Assembly (NCBI GenBank): GCA_027000105.1
Contig: JALTOP010000551.1
Location: forward strand, 1-8,737
Direction of reading: 5' to 3'
Source: Planctomycetaceae bacterium
GTDB taxonomy: Bacteria > Planctomycetota > Planctomycetia > Planctomycetales > Planctomycetaceae
DNA length: 8,737 nucleotides
Below the pieces are notes generated by a model. The model was not told the origin of the DNA. It saw only the letters and a program-made list of their open reading frames with translations, and searched no databases. Below, one piece after another: positions 1 to 7,643 of the stretch. How positions within the stretch are numbered: position 1 is the first letter of the stretch; each line of letters begins with the position of its first letter. A program made the position numbers and the translations under genes.

Positions 1-746
1 CGAAATCGCCCTTTCACGATCTCTGCGACAGTTGGAATCTTGTGAACCTCAATATTGGATTCCTGACATTGTTGCAGTAACTTTCTGACAACCTTGCCGG
101 TTGTGGTGGTGGGAACAAGTATATGTTGAATGCCAGCCAGCCTGCTCTGTTCCTTGCACTCATCGAAGGAATAGACCTTTTGCCCACCGATCAGGGAACT
201 TCTTTTTTGAGGGCTGTCATCGATAAAGCCCACCACGCGAAAACGCCCCAATTGTCCGTTGGTACTCGATAGCATTTTCCAGATGCCGATCGATGTTTCA
301 TCGGTGCCGAAAATCAGGGCCTTTTCTGCCGGTTGAGGCAACTTCCCCCGATTCCATTTCTTCCAGAGTATCCTGCAGCCGACGCGAAAGCCGGAGATGA
401 ACAACAGACAGAGGACAGCATCAATCAGAATAACGGATCGTGGAACAATGAATTCCCGACCTGAATAGAGATACGAAACCACCATCAAAACAGCAGCACT
501 GGTGGCGCAACTGGTTGAAGTAACCAGCAGGTCCACAATGGAAGCGTGTCGGAATGCGTACTTCCATTCGCGGGTGAAAGTGCATACCGTCAACTTGACA
601 CCAAGAACAAATGGAAGTGCGGCTAAAAACCAGGCAATGCCCGCTTGCCCCAAATTGAAATCAAAGCGCAGGCAAAACGCCAAAAACAGCGATACCGCGA
701 TGATCAACGCGTAAATCGGAAGTATCAGGGCGAGGCGATGCTGCAT
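1..746 (-). CDS. CapD/WbpM-like polysaccharide biosynthesis protein, N-terminal part (cut by left edge)
   Basis: The first 248 codons of a minus-strand gene that runs off the left edge. The protein starts MQHRLALILPIYALIIAVSL and has four likely membrane helices, at about residues 6-24, 36-54, 70-92 and 103-121. A soluble nucleotide-binding-like segment follows, with ALIFGTDE near 143-150 and VVGFIDD near 171-177. The order of helices, the CLRFDF motif after helix 1 and the VPRSVILIDA segment near 101-110 fit membrane-anchored nucleotide-sugar dehydratases/epimerases of the CapD/WbpM/FlaA1 type. These act at the inner membrane in O-antigen, capsule or exopolysaccharide synthesis. The catalytic SDR domain would lie outside the window, so activity cannot be judged. 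The glycine-rich loop (GTDETS) is degenerate compared with the usual GxGxxG. Start chosen: ATG at 744-746 with GGAG eight bases upstream and no other in-frame start nearby. A polyprenyl-phosphate sugar transferase with a similar N-terminal half is the main alternative. Confidence 0.78.
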   Translation of the reverse strand, partial: MQHRLALILPIYALIIAVSLFLAFCLRFDFNLGQAGIAWFLAALPFVLGVKLTVCTFTREWKYAFRHASIVDLLVTSTSCATSAAVLMVVSYLYSGREFIVPRSVILIDAVLCLLFISGFRVGCRILWKKWNRGKLPQPAEKALIFGTDETSIGIWKMLSSTNGQLGRFRVVGFIDDSPQKRSSLIGGQKVYSFDECKEQSRLAGIQHILVPTTTTGKVVRKLLQQCQESNIEVHKIPTVAEIVKGRF

Positions 747-1034
747 CCAGCAGTCTCCAAAATTAACGAAAGATGACGTGCAGAGGAGCCTTGTTAATGA
801 ACCTGGCAGAGTGGGAAGATACCGTGAACTGGAAAGGAAGGGTGAACTTGATGAACTGAGCTGGCTTGTCACTTCAGTCAGCGATTCAGCCGGGGCGTAG
901 TTGTAACCCGATCTGACTATGTCGTCCAGAGACCTTTGTTCCTCACCTTTTTTGGTGAACCTATAACCACATTCCTGAGGGTTGTTCCTTGGTGCCCTGA
1001 AGGTGTTTTGTAACCCTAACTCGCGTCACAGCAG
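747..1034. other. Intergenic spacer between two minus-strand genes
   Basis: No convincing gene in these 288 bases. The stretch probably holds the promoter of the CapD-like gene, but no clear -35/-10 pair stands out. Two exact copies of TTGTAACCC occur at 901-909 and 1008-1016, 107 bases apart, possibly a paired protein-binding site or chance. A small hairpin (TCACC, T-rich loop, GGTGA) at 943-958 is too weak to call a terminator for the upstream membrane-protein gene. Confidence 0.5.
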
Positions 1035-3269
1035 TCAGTTACGGCGTAGAATCCGGGAAATTCTTCTTGCTCCCAGCAGAAGCCAGATTGTAAGAGTTGC
1101 AATGGAAATCCATTTTCCCAACTTGAAACTGTGTGAGTGATACTCCCATCTCAGCAGATGTTTTCCTTGCGGAACGGAAACTGCCCGGAACATTCCAGCG
1201 TATCTTTCAGACTCGATCGGCGTCCCATCCAGAAATGCATACCATTCCTGATCATACAGGTCGCGCAGGATCAGCTTTCTGTTTGATGCACTTTCCACTT
1301 CGAGAACAAGATGATTCGGGGCATACTCCAACCAGCGGATTTCTCCTTCACGGGTAGCATGATCCTGTTCTGTTTCCCAGTCTGCTCTGCGGTGACTGTT
1401 GAGCAACTCGGAAAGATAAAGTGGCTCCTGTCTTCCCCAGGCTCGATTGAGAAATTCATCGAATCCGGCCCAAACCAGTTTCAGATCTGCATCATCGGCG
1501 GCGGGGGGATGAAAGCTGAGAATGTGTGTCACCGCCGCCTGGCGCAACCATTTCAATTGAGCGGAAGTGAAATGGATCGTTCCAGACTGTTCCTCCTCAT
1601 TCACCTGTTTCTCGCCGGTTTGTTCCTTGTCGGAAGGATACATCAGCGCCGGTTCGAAATACTCAGCCGGCCCGATTCCCAGATAAATCGGGTTTGATGT
1701 CGCCGTCACGCCAATTGTGGTAACCAAATTGGGTCCCGGCGCAAAAACTCTGGCAGGATCAGGATGATTGATCAGGATTGCCCGCACTTTACTTTTCTTG
1801 CGCACAACAATCGGCGTCTTGGGCACCATGAACGCGTAGGTCACACGCTGACTGACCCAGGATAAATCGAAAACAGTTGCGATAAAAACCAGCCAGAGCA
1901 CGATCCTCTGCCAGCGAAGTGCCCTCTTTTTCAAAAGTTGATCCAATCCGTAACCGGCCCACATTGCCACCGCCAGCGTTGTTAAAATTCCGTATCGACC
2001 TGGGCCGCGAAAGAATCCGAACCCGGGGAGATATTGCATCATCGGAACAAGCAATCCGGTTGCATAAACCACTCCGAACAGCCCTAGACCAGCCAATATC
2101 AACAGCGGGGTTCTATCCGAACTCAAACAGTCCTTTTCCATTTTTTTCTTTCGGAAGTCTACGAACTTCATGCTTCCATAGATCGCCAGCAGCAGGGGAA
2201 TGATCCCGAAGTAGAGATGAGCTTCGACCTTGTTGGTTCCGGTTCTGCTTGCCAGAAGTTTCATGTGGCCAAGTCGGGAATCAAGTTGATCCGCATCAGC
2301 ATACCAATACCACGGGAGAAAAATCTGTGATAGATACTCCGGAGGAATGTGTCCGTAACCGGGGTCAAACTCTGCGGAAGAATTTGTTTCCCGTTGACTG
2401 TTCTGTTTCATCGTCCAGGTTGGAAGCAGTTGCATGCTCGCCAGCAGGAGCCCACAGGCAATCGCCACGCCGGGAAAGATCGTTTTTCTGACCAATAGTG
2501 ACGGGAAACCGCCAGGCGTTCTTTTTTTCGATGCAACTTCGGTAAAAAATGAAATTGCCACCCAGGTAGCCAGCGCCAACTGCGTGATGAAAGCCAGGTT
2601 GTAATGCCCGAGCAGCAGTTGCAGGGCGAGAGCACCCGACAGCCCCCACAACCAGAGCAACTCCCCCGTTTTCTGAAAGCGTATCAGCAACCAAAGGCAG
2701 AGGGGCAAATATGCACCGGTCGTGATCGCCCATTCCAAACAGCAGCGTGGAGGAAACCAGCCATACACAAAGACAACCGCCGCCAGTGCTCCTGCGGAAA
2801 AACTCAACCCCAGTTCACGGGCAACAGCCAGGGTTGCCATAAAAGCCAGGACATAATGCATCAAATGGATTACGTTGTAAGCGGTATTGACATCGCACAG
2901 CCAGTAGAGGAGCAGGTTCGCCGGGTAAAACACGCCGGTCTGGCTTTCCGCAATCACCGGATACCCGTGGCCAACCAGTGGATTCCATTGCGGAATGACA
3001 CCCGAATGCAGGCTGTCCGCATAGAACGATTTCTGAGGCATGAAGTATGTGTAAATATCTCCCCCGATTAAACCACCGCCCAGCCAAAGATCCAGCCAGA
3101 ACCACATGGTTAAGCCGATTGCCAGCAACAAAAAGAGCAGCCAATGTTGGTATCGCTTTCCGTCCGGTTCAGCTGGTGACATATTCATTTTCGTTGACGT
3201 GTCTGTTTTTTCAGGGTTATGACGCACAGAACTTTCGGAAACAGCCTCAAAACGCTTATACTTCCCCAA
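1035..3269 (-). CDS. YfhO-like integral membrane protein (probable GT-C fold glycosyltransferase)
   Basis: A 744-aa multi-spanning membrane protein. The first helix (about residues 41-62) is followed by GGDIYTYFMPQ (69-79), then SGVIPQWNPLVGHGYPVIAE (89-108) and GVFYPANLLLYW (112-123). This matches the YfhO family pattern GD..yyyPqk..f, iPlWNP...GyP, YPpnlL. The Asp in the first loop corresponds to the acidic residue typical of GT-C enzymes that use polyprenyl-phosphate sugars. Many more hydrophobic segments follow. Near the C-terminus a soluble lobe (LILRDLYDQEWYAFLDG, then FRAVSVPQGKHLLRWEY) and a last helix also fit YfhO proteins. Members of the family glycosylate cell-wall or lipid-linked glycans, but substrate here is unknown. 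Start is uncertain. The listed start is a TTG (3267-3269) directly after an in-frame stop. ATG codons at 3186-3188 or 3180-3182 would remove 27 or 29 polar residues before the first helix and are equally plausible; none has a good ribosome-binding site. Neighbouring CapD-like gene on the same strand supports an envelope-polysaccharide role. Confidence 0.82.
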   Translation of the reverse strand: MGKYKRFEAVSESSVRHNPEKTDTSTKMNMSPAEPDGKRYQHWLLFLLLAIGLTMWFWLDLWLGGGLIGGDIYTYFMPQKSFYADSLHSGVIPQWNPLVGHGYPVIAESQTGVFYPANLLLYWLCDVNTAYNVIHLMHYVLAFMATLAVARELGLSFSAGALAAVVFVYGWFPPRCCLEWAITTGAYLPLCLWLLIRFQKTGELLWLWGLSGALALQLLLGHYNLAFITQLALATWVAISFFTEVASKKRTPGGFPSLLVRKTIFPGVAIACGLLLASMQLLPTWTMKQNSQRETNSSAEFDPGYGHIPPEYLSQIFLPWYWYADADQLDSRLGHMKLLASRTGTNKVEAHLYFGIIPLLLAIYGSMKFVDFRKKKMEKDCLSSDRTPLLILAGLGLFGVVYATGLLVPMMQYLPGFGFFRGPGRYGILTTLAVAMWAGYGLDQLLKKRALRWQRIVLWLVFIATVFDLSWVSQRVTYAFMVPKTPIVVRKKSKVRAILINHPDPARVFAPGPNLVTTIGVTATSNPIYLGIGPAEYFEPALMYPSDKEQTGEKQVNEEEQSGTIHFTSAQLKWLRQAAVTHILSFHPPAADDADLKLVWAGFDEFLNRAWGRQEPLYLSELLNSHRRADWETEQDHATREGEIRWLEYAPNHLVLEVESASNRKLILRDLYDQEWYAFLDGTPIESERYAGMFRAVSVPQGKHLLRWEYHSHSFKLGKWISIATLTIWLLLGARRISRILRRN

Positions 3270-3586
3270 GATTGGGGCTCAACCGGAGACATCAGATTGT
3301 TGAATAGGATGTATCATAATTGGTATCAGGTCGGTTTCCGAGTGTGAGACCCGTTTTTCATTTTCCTTTGCCAGTCGGTGCGTTTTCAGGTTCCGCTTTT
3401 GATGTTGTCTGATCGAACTCGTGGAATGACCGAACACGATCACGAATCGAGCAATCTCGACCGGAAGCCTGAACAGCACTGGTTGTTACTGAATGGTGGA
3501 GTTTCGCAGTTCGATCTTTACTTCGGTTATTTGGCTTCGGATTATTTCGAATTATATTGTTACACGAGTTTCAGGATGGAGTGATC
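3270..3586. other. Divergent intergenic region between the YfhO-like gene and glgP
   Basis: This 317-base spacer should hold promoters for both flanking genes. The plus-strand candidate is listed separately. On the minus strand, TATGAT (plus-strand positions 3313-3318) could be a -10 box about 40 bases before the TTG start, but there is no convincing -35 partner. The short open frames here lack starts with ribosome-binding sites and resemble no family. I see no riboswitch or RNA gene. Confidence 0.45.
3531..3558 (+). promoter_or_regulatory. Candidate promoter of glgP
   Basis: TTGGCT (3531-3536) and TATATT (3553-3558) are separated by 16 bases in an AT-rich stretch just before glgP. The -10 matches the sigma70 consensus at five of six positions; the -35 matches only in its TTG. 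Transcription would begin around 3565, leaving a short leader with GGAG at 3578-3581. Because the TTG at 3557 would sit inside this -10 box, the call favours the ATG at 3587 as the start of glgP. Confidence 0.3.
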
Positions 3587-5734
3587 ATGCCACAGACGAA
3601 GACAATCCACGAAAAGTTGACAGAAATTGCCAACAATCTCTGGTGGAGTTGGCAGTCGGAAATGGACGACATTTTCAGACGCATTGATCCGGTCAAATTT
3701 GCGGAATTCAGCCAGAATCCCGTTCAACTGCTACAGGCCTATCCTCCTGAGGAACTGGAACAGCGGGCACGGGAAGAGGTGCTGCATTCGAAAATCAACT
3801 GGGCCTATCGTCGCTTCCACGAATATCTCAACTCCCGATCGACATGGGGAGATACACACGCCGGACTGCTCAATTTTCGTCCCGTGGCCTACTTTTCGGC
3901 TGAGTTCGGGATTCACGAATCGCTGCGGGTTTACTCCGGCGGGTTGGGAGTACTTGCTGGCGATCACCTGAAAAGTGCGTCAGATTTGGGAGTCCCGCTG
4001 GTGGGGATCGGCTTGTTCTATCATGAAGGCTATTTTTCGCAGATCATTGATGAATCCGGCTGGCAGCAGGAGATCTACAACGAGGTCGATCCAAAGACCA
4101 TGCCGATCACGCCGATCAAGGACGCTCAGGGAAATGATCTTCTCATTTCTGTCGAAACCAGGCACGAGAAAATATATGCCCGTATCATCAGGATTCAGGT
4201 CGGGAGAATTAAACTCTTCCTGCTCGATGCCAACATCCCGGAGAACAGCGAGGAACATCGTCAGTTGACCGCTCGACTTTACGGGGGAGATCAGCGCACA
4301 CGAATCCGTCAGGAGATGCTTCTCGGAATAGGTGGGGTGCGTGCGCTCAAGGCACTCGGAATCAATCCGCGTGTGATTCACATGAATGAGGGCCATTCCG
4401 CTTTTGCGCCCCTGGAAGTAATCAACAACAGAATGCACGAAGACGGGATGAGTTTTGACGATGCCCTGCGCGAAACCGCATCGGCTAACGTCTTCACCAC
4501 GCACACTCCCGTCCCCGCAGGACATGACCGTTTTGATTCCGCCCTGATCGATGAACATCTCGGGCCGATGGCTGATTCTCTCGGGCTCGATCATCACGGG
4601 ATCATGGGAATGGGACGGGTCGATCCGCAAAACGAGCACGAAACATTCTGCATGACCGTGCTGGCCTTCAAAACTTCCCGGCGAGCAAATGCGGTTTCCA
4701 ATTTGCATGGCGTTGTCTCAAGAAAAATGTGGGCCAGTCTCTGGCCTTGGCGAAGCGAGGAGGAAGTCCCGATTGGACATATCACCAATGGAGTGCACGT
4801 GAATTCGTGGCTCGCGACTCAAATGCGGGTTCTTTATGACCGCGTGCTCGATCCCGAATGGCATTTACGAACAGGGGATCCGAAAGCCTGGGCCGGATTT
4901 GAACGGGTCACTCCCGGCGAATTATGGGAAACACATCAGGCGTTGAAGGCCCGACTGATCTTTTACACACGCAGCCGACTGATGAAACAGGCGGCTCGGC
5001 ACAACGTTCCTCAAAGTGAATTGGACGAACTTTCCAACATACTGGATCCGCAAGCGTTGACCATTGGCTTCGCCCGACGGTTTGCACCGTATAAACGGGC
5101 TGATCTCATTCTGCGAGATGCAGACCGACTTGCCAAATTGGCCCATGATACCGAACGACCGGTTCAGTTCATCTTCTGTGGCAAGGCCCATCCCGCTGAC
5201 CAAAACGGAAAGGCGATTTTGCAACGCATCATCCAGCTTTCGCACTCCGATCAATTCAGGGGGAAAATTGTCTTCCTGGAAGATTACGATATCAACTTCA
5301 CCCGCTATCTGGTGCAGGGAGTTGATGTCTGGCTGAATAACCCGAGACGTCCTCTCGAGGCTTCCGGAACAAGTGGTCAGAAAGTCGTTCTCAATGGCGG
5401 ATTGAACTTCTCGATTCTTGATGGATGGTGGGCCGAAGCGTACGACGGGACTAACGGCTTCGCGATCGGCGATGGCAACATTCACGTCGATTCGGAAATT
5501 CAGGACGAACGGGACGCTCAAAGCTTGATGGATGTTCTCGAAAGCGAAATCGTTTCCATCTTTTATGACCGGAATCGCGATGATCTGCCTCTGAACTGGA
5601 TCGAACGAATGAAGAGGTCGGTGAAAACGCTGGGTTGGCGATTTAACGCCGATCGTATGGTGATGGATTACGTCACCGAAGGTTACATCCCCGCGGCTGG
5701 CGGTCTTTCTTCGGAAATGAGAATCATGCCGTAA
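3587..5734 (+). CDS. glgP: Alpha-glucan (glycogen/starch) phosphorylase, GT35 family
   Basis: A complete 715-aa phosphorylase that releases glucose-1-phosphate from the non-reducing ends of glycogen or maltodextrin, in the cytoplasm, using pyridoxal phosphate. Residues about 8-110 form the DUF3417-type N-terminal domain (ANNLWWSW at 15-22). Family motifs follow in order: AYFSAEFGIHESLRVYSGGL (101-120), HMNEGHSAF (265-273), FTTHTPVPAGHDRF (303-316), NGVHVNSW (401-408), IGFARRFAPYKRADL (493-507) and FCGKAHPADQNGKA (530-543). The cofactor-binding segment EASGTSGQK (591-599) puts the PLP lysine at K599; Gln replaces the common Met before it. LNGGLNFSILDGWWAEAYDG (602-621) follows. It is the short TIGR02094-like form, smaller than glycogen phosphorylases of the classic 800-850 aa type. 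Start: ATG at 3587 with GGAG five bases upstream; an in-frame TTG at 3557 is less likely. The last 23 residues (693-715) are encoded by the left copy of the 98-bp repeat, so an insertion touches the gene's end without changing the protein. Confidence 0.95.
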   Translation: MPQTKTIHEKLTEIANNLWWSWQSEMDDIFRRIDPVKFAEFSQNPVQLLQAYPPEELEQRAREEVLHSKINWAYRRFHEYLNSRSTWGDTHAGLLNFRPVAYFSAEFGIHESLRVYSGGLGVLAGDHLKSASDLGVPLVGIGLFYHEGYFSQIIDESGWQQEIYNEVDPKTMPITPIKDAQGNDLLISVETRHEKIYARIIRIQVGRIKLFLLDANIPENSEEHRQLTARLYGGDQRTRIRQEMLLGIGGVRALKALGINPRVIHMNEGHSAFAPLEVINNRMHEDGMSFDDALRETASANVFTTHTPVPAGHDRFDSALIDEHLGPMADSLGLDHHGIMGMGRVDPQNEHETFCMTVLAFKTSRRANAVSNLHGVVSRKMWASLWPWRSEEEVPIGHITNGVHVNSWLATQMRVLYDRVLDPEWHLRTGDPKAWAGFERVTPGELWETHQALKARLIFYTRSRLMKQAARHNVPQSELDELSNILDPQALTIGFARRFAPYKRADLILRDADRLAKLAHDTERPVQFIFCGKAHPADQNGKAILQRIIQLSHSDQFRGKIVFLEDYDINFTRYLVQGVDVWLNNPRRPLEASGTSGQKVVLNGGLNFSILDGWWAEAYDGTNGFAIGDGNIHVDSEIQDERDAQSLMDVLESEIVSIFYDRNRDDLPLNWIERMKRSVKTLGWRFNADRMVMDYVTEGYIPAAGGLSSEMRIMP

Positions 5735-5760
5735 CGATTCATCCTGCCCGGGGATCAATG
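5663..5760 (+). repeat. 98-bp direct repeat, left copy (glgP 3' end plus half a terminator)
   Basis: Identical base for base to 7667-7764. It contains glgP codons 693-715, the TAA stop and 26 following bases up to GGGATCAATG. Identity stops abruptly at both ends: base 5662 is G where 7666 is C, and base 5761 is A where 7765 is C. The copy includes GCCCGG (5746-5751), the 5' arm of the terminator that is complete only in the right copy. Identity through the non-coding part as well as the coding part argues for a recent duplication rather than selection. Confidence 0.97.
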
Positions 5761-5792
5761 ATCAATCCAAAAGTGTCAAGGGGAAAACTACG

Positions 5793-5822
5793 TTGTAATC
5801 AGATCAATCGCCTCGCTAAAAT
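5793..5822 (+). promoter_or_regulatory. Candidate promoter of the cassette operon
   Basis: TTGTAA (5793-5798) and TAAAAT (5817-5822) with an 18-base spacer match the sigma70 boxes at four and five of six positions. The site lies inside the unique insert about 170 bases before the first cassette gene, so the cassette could drive its own expression. Transcription from glgP could also enter because its terminator is disrupted on this side. Confidence 0.33.
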
Positions 5823-5867
5823 GGCACAAGAATCCCCGCGCAAACTCGAAGGATCCACCAAGGCATT

Positions 5868-5905
5868 GTTGGACACTAAGGCGAGGGTTGGACACGAAGG
5901 CGAGG
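5868..5905 (+). repeat. Two tandem 19-bp units in the cassette leader
   Basis: GTTGGACACTAAGGCGAGG (5868-5886) is followed directly by GTTGGACACGAAGGCGAGG (5887-5905); the units differ only at one base (T or G). The 19-base period is not a multiple of three, which argues against a coding repeat. It lies between the candidate promoter and the first cassette gene, so it could bind a regulator or be a leftover of slipped replication. Confidence 0.8.
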
Positions 5906-5992
5906 GCTGCTGCAAGGTCAAACGACTTAATTTGATCGGATTTGAAAAATAAACAGACTGGGGCCGGGAACTGCAATCCGAGAGAGAACAGG

Positions 5993-6763
5993 ATGCACAG
6001 TGACAAATTCATGATCAACCCGACAGAAACATTCGAGCACTTGCCGAATGCGCCGATCGTTGAAGCCGTCATCCACTGGCGAGCGAGATCGGAAAAAAAA
6101 CTCGAACCAGACGCCTTCCTCGAACAATTGAAAGCGAAATTACCGGACTATCCGAATTCGCAGCGTCAGCAGGAACTCGGTGTCGGCGCTAAATTCGGAC
6201 CTGAAGGTTCTTCGGTACGGCAACATCACCACTGGCACGGGTTCCGGTTTGAAACGGCGGACAAACTGCACGTCGCCCAGTTCACCCGAAACGGTTTTGT
6301 CTTTAGTCGGCTCAAGCCGTACGAGGATTGGGAAACATTCGAGGCGGAAGCCGGGCGACTCTGGCAAATCTATCGTGAATTGGCAGAACCGTCCGAAATC
6401 CAACGGCTGGGAGTCCGCTTCATCAATCGGATCACTCCAGTTCGGCCGGACAAGTTGGGCGACCTGCTGACCGTTCCACCGCGTAGCCCGGCCAGCATGC
6501 AATTACCACTCAAGGGATTCATGCACCAGAACACCTTCGAAATCCCGGACCATCCATACCATCTCAATGTGATTCAAACGATTCAACCACCCAGCCCGCC
6601 GGAAACCGAATCGTTGAGTTTGATACTTGATTTCGACGTATTTACCACACAGCCGATACCGTTTGACGAGATTAAAAACCGATTACAACAAATGCATTGG
6701 ATAAAGAATAAGGCGTTCTTTTCATTTCTGACAGAAACAGCCATTGCCAGGTTCAGGGAGTAA
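5993..6763 (+). CDS. TIGR04255 family protein (uncharacterised), first gene of the cassette
   Basis: A 256-aa soluble protein without signal peptide or membrane helix. It resembles the sporadically distributed TIGR04255 family: an N-terminal LPNAPIVEAVIHW motif (residues 17-29), FTRNGFVFSRLKPYEDW in the middle, then RLGVRFINRI, the hydrophobic strand LSLILDFDVFTT near 212-223, and a C-terminal MHWIKNKAFFSFLTE segment. Length fits the family. Its biochemical function is not known, and I see no nuclease, protease or NTPase motif. Start chosen: ATG at 5993, preceded by GAGAGA at 5982-5987. A TTG at 5942 would add 17 residues that look non-conserved, and ATG 6011 would still keep the conserved motif. 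The next gene begins five bases after its stop, so the two are almost certainly co-transcribed. The family name rests on remembered motif pattern, not a search. Confidence 0.72.
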   Translation: MHSDKFMINPTETFEHLPNAPIVEAVIHWRARSEKKLEPDAFLEQLKAKLPDYPNSQRQQELGVGAKFGPEGSSVRQHHHWHGFRFETADKLHVAQFTRNGFVFSRLKPYEDWETFEAEAGRLWQIYRELAEPSEIQRLGVRFINRITPVRPDKLGDLLTVPPRSPASMQLPLKGFMHQNTFEIPDHPYHLNVIQTIQPPSPPETESLSLILDFDVFTTQPIPFDEIKNRLQQMHWIKNKAFFSFLTETAIARFRE

Positions 6764-6768
6764 CGACG

Positions 6769-7227
6769 ATGGAAACAACTCAGCTTCGCGGCGAAAGCTC
6801 GGCCGCGCGGTTCGTTGAGGAACAGATCACCGATCAGAATCGTTTTCTGCACAAGTCGGCCGCGCTCGGGGTTGAACAGGTGATTCGTGAAGAATTGACC
6901 GAAGTCTGGGAAGAATGCAGCCAGCCCGATTGGGACGCTTACAATGCGCTTCCAGTGAGTTGGGATTCGGTCGACAACGCTCGACGGCTTTTGCTGTCGT
7001 TGCCACTGGGCACGAAACTCCCATCGGTCGGCGCAGTACCCAGCGGGAACATCTCGTTGGAGTGGCACCACTCGCGCCGCCGCAGTCTGACCGTAACGGT
7101 AAGCCCTGATGGCGATCTGCACTATGCGGCGTTGCTGGGACCGGGCCGCACCTGCGGGACCGAGCCGTTTTTTGAGGAAGCTCCCCAGATTATTCTCGAT
7201 CTCATCGCGCGAGTTTACCAATGCTAG
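6769..7227 (+). CDS. Uncharacterised 152-aa protein, second gene of the cassette
   Basis: I cannot assign a named family. The protein is soluble and acidic in its first half, with a helical N-terminus (residues 1-50). A segment then reads PDWDAYNALPVSWDSVDNAR (52-71), followed by LPSVGAVPSGNISLEWHH (83-100), and a probable beta-rich part SLTVTVSPDGDLHYAALLG (105-123). The tryptophan-rich WDAY and SLEW segments look like conserved cores rather than random frame. ATG at 6769 is five bases after the upstream stop, with AGGGAG (6755-6760) eight bases before it inside the end of the upstream gene. The next gene starts inside this one, overlapping by seven bases. Close packing suggests equal expression and perhaps a complex with the TIGR04255-like protein; that is inference. 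The 212-aa frame on the opposite strand (6583-7221) is a shadow. Confidence 0.75.
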   Translation: METTQLRGESSAARFVEEQITDQNRFLHKSAALGVEQVIREELTEVWEECSQPDWDAYNALPVSWDSVDNARRLLLSLPLGTKLPSVGAVPSGNISLEWHHSRRRSLTVTVSPDGDLHYAALLGPGRTCGTEPFFEEAPQIILDLIARVYQC

Positions 7228-7643
7228 ATCCCGCCAACGTGCCCGACGTTGACGCCGAGGAAATGACCGCGAGGTTTGTTGTATCGAAGCGGCACATCAA
7301 CAAACGAACATCCACGTTGAAAGCGGATGCGTTCGTTCCGCATCCTTACGAAGAATTGTCGGTGACACGGCTGATCGAGACTACCGAAGACGAAATCTGG
7401 ACTGTGGGGCGGGATGTTGCCGCCGCGCGGACGCCACCCAGAACGCTGCGTGGTCGCGGCGATGTGCTGGCCGCAACGTATCTTCGTCAAGAGAATCTGA
7501 AGGTCGTTGCCGACCCCGTTGAAGGGAACCCCAATCACGCCAACGTCACCGGATGGCCGCCGGCGGACGACGAAGCCGCGCAGGTCATGATCGCCAAGGA
7601 AATCGCCGCCGTGGCCAAGTTCGTCCCGCCGCCGGAATCTTAG
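7221..7643 (+). CDS. Uncharacterised 140-aa protein, third gene of the cassette
   Basis: No family recognised. It is a soluble protein with ARFVVSKRHINKRTSTLKAD (residues 17-36) as a basic stretch, then FVPHPYEELSVTRL (38-51), TEDEIWTVGRDVAAAR (55-70), RTLRGRGDVLAATYL (74-88), and a His-containing NPNHANVTGWP (103-113) before an alanine-rich helical C-terminus. It lacks a signal peptide or membrane helix. The start ATGCTAG overlaps the stop of the preceding gene by seven bases (7221-7227), and there is no independent ribosome-binding site, so translation is probably coupled. An internal ATG at 7263 has GAGG too close to serve well. It is the last gene of the cassette; its stop TAG is followed within 23 bases by the right repeat copy. 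A role as partner or antitoxin-like subunit is possible but unsupported. Confidence 0.74.
   Translation: MLDPANVPDVDAEEMTARFVVSKRHINKRTSTLKADAFVPHPYEELSVTRLIETTEDEIWTVGRDVAAARTPPRTLRGRGDVLAATYLRQENLKVVADPVEGNPNHANVTGWPPADDEAAQVMIAKEIAAVAKFVPPPES

Noticed and set aside
943..958. Hairpin TCACC/GGTGA with a T-rich loop as terminator of the YfhO-like gene
   Set aside because: Only a 5-bp stem, and no T-run after the stem in the minus-strand direction.
3980..4708. 242-codon minus-strand frame inside glgP
   Set aside because: Antisense shadow of a well-identified gene.
4922..5758. 278-codon minus-strand frame inside glgP
   Set aside because: It lies opposite the strongly conserved catalytic part of glgP; a shadow of codon bias with no recognisable domains.
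5758..5952. 64-codon plus-strand frame starting at the left junction
   Set aside because: It starts in the repeat, runs through the 19-bp tandem units in different frames, has no ribosome-binding site and no protein-like motif.
6583..7221. 212-codon minus-strand frame across two cassette genes
   Set aside because: It conflicts with two plus-strand genes that have good starts, spacing and coupling; its translation shows no family features.
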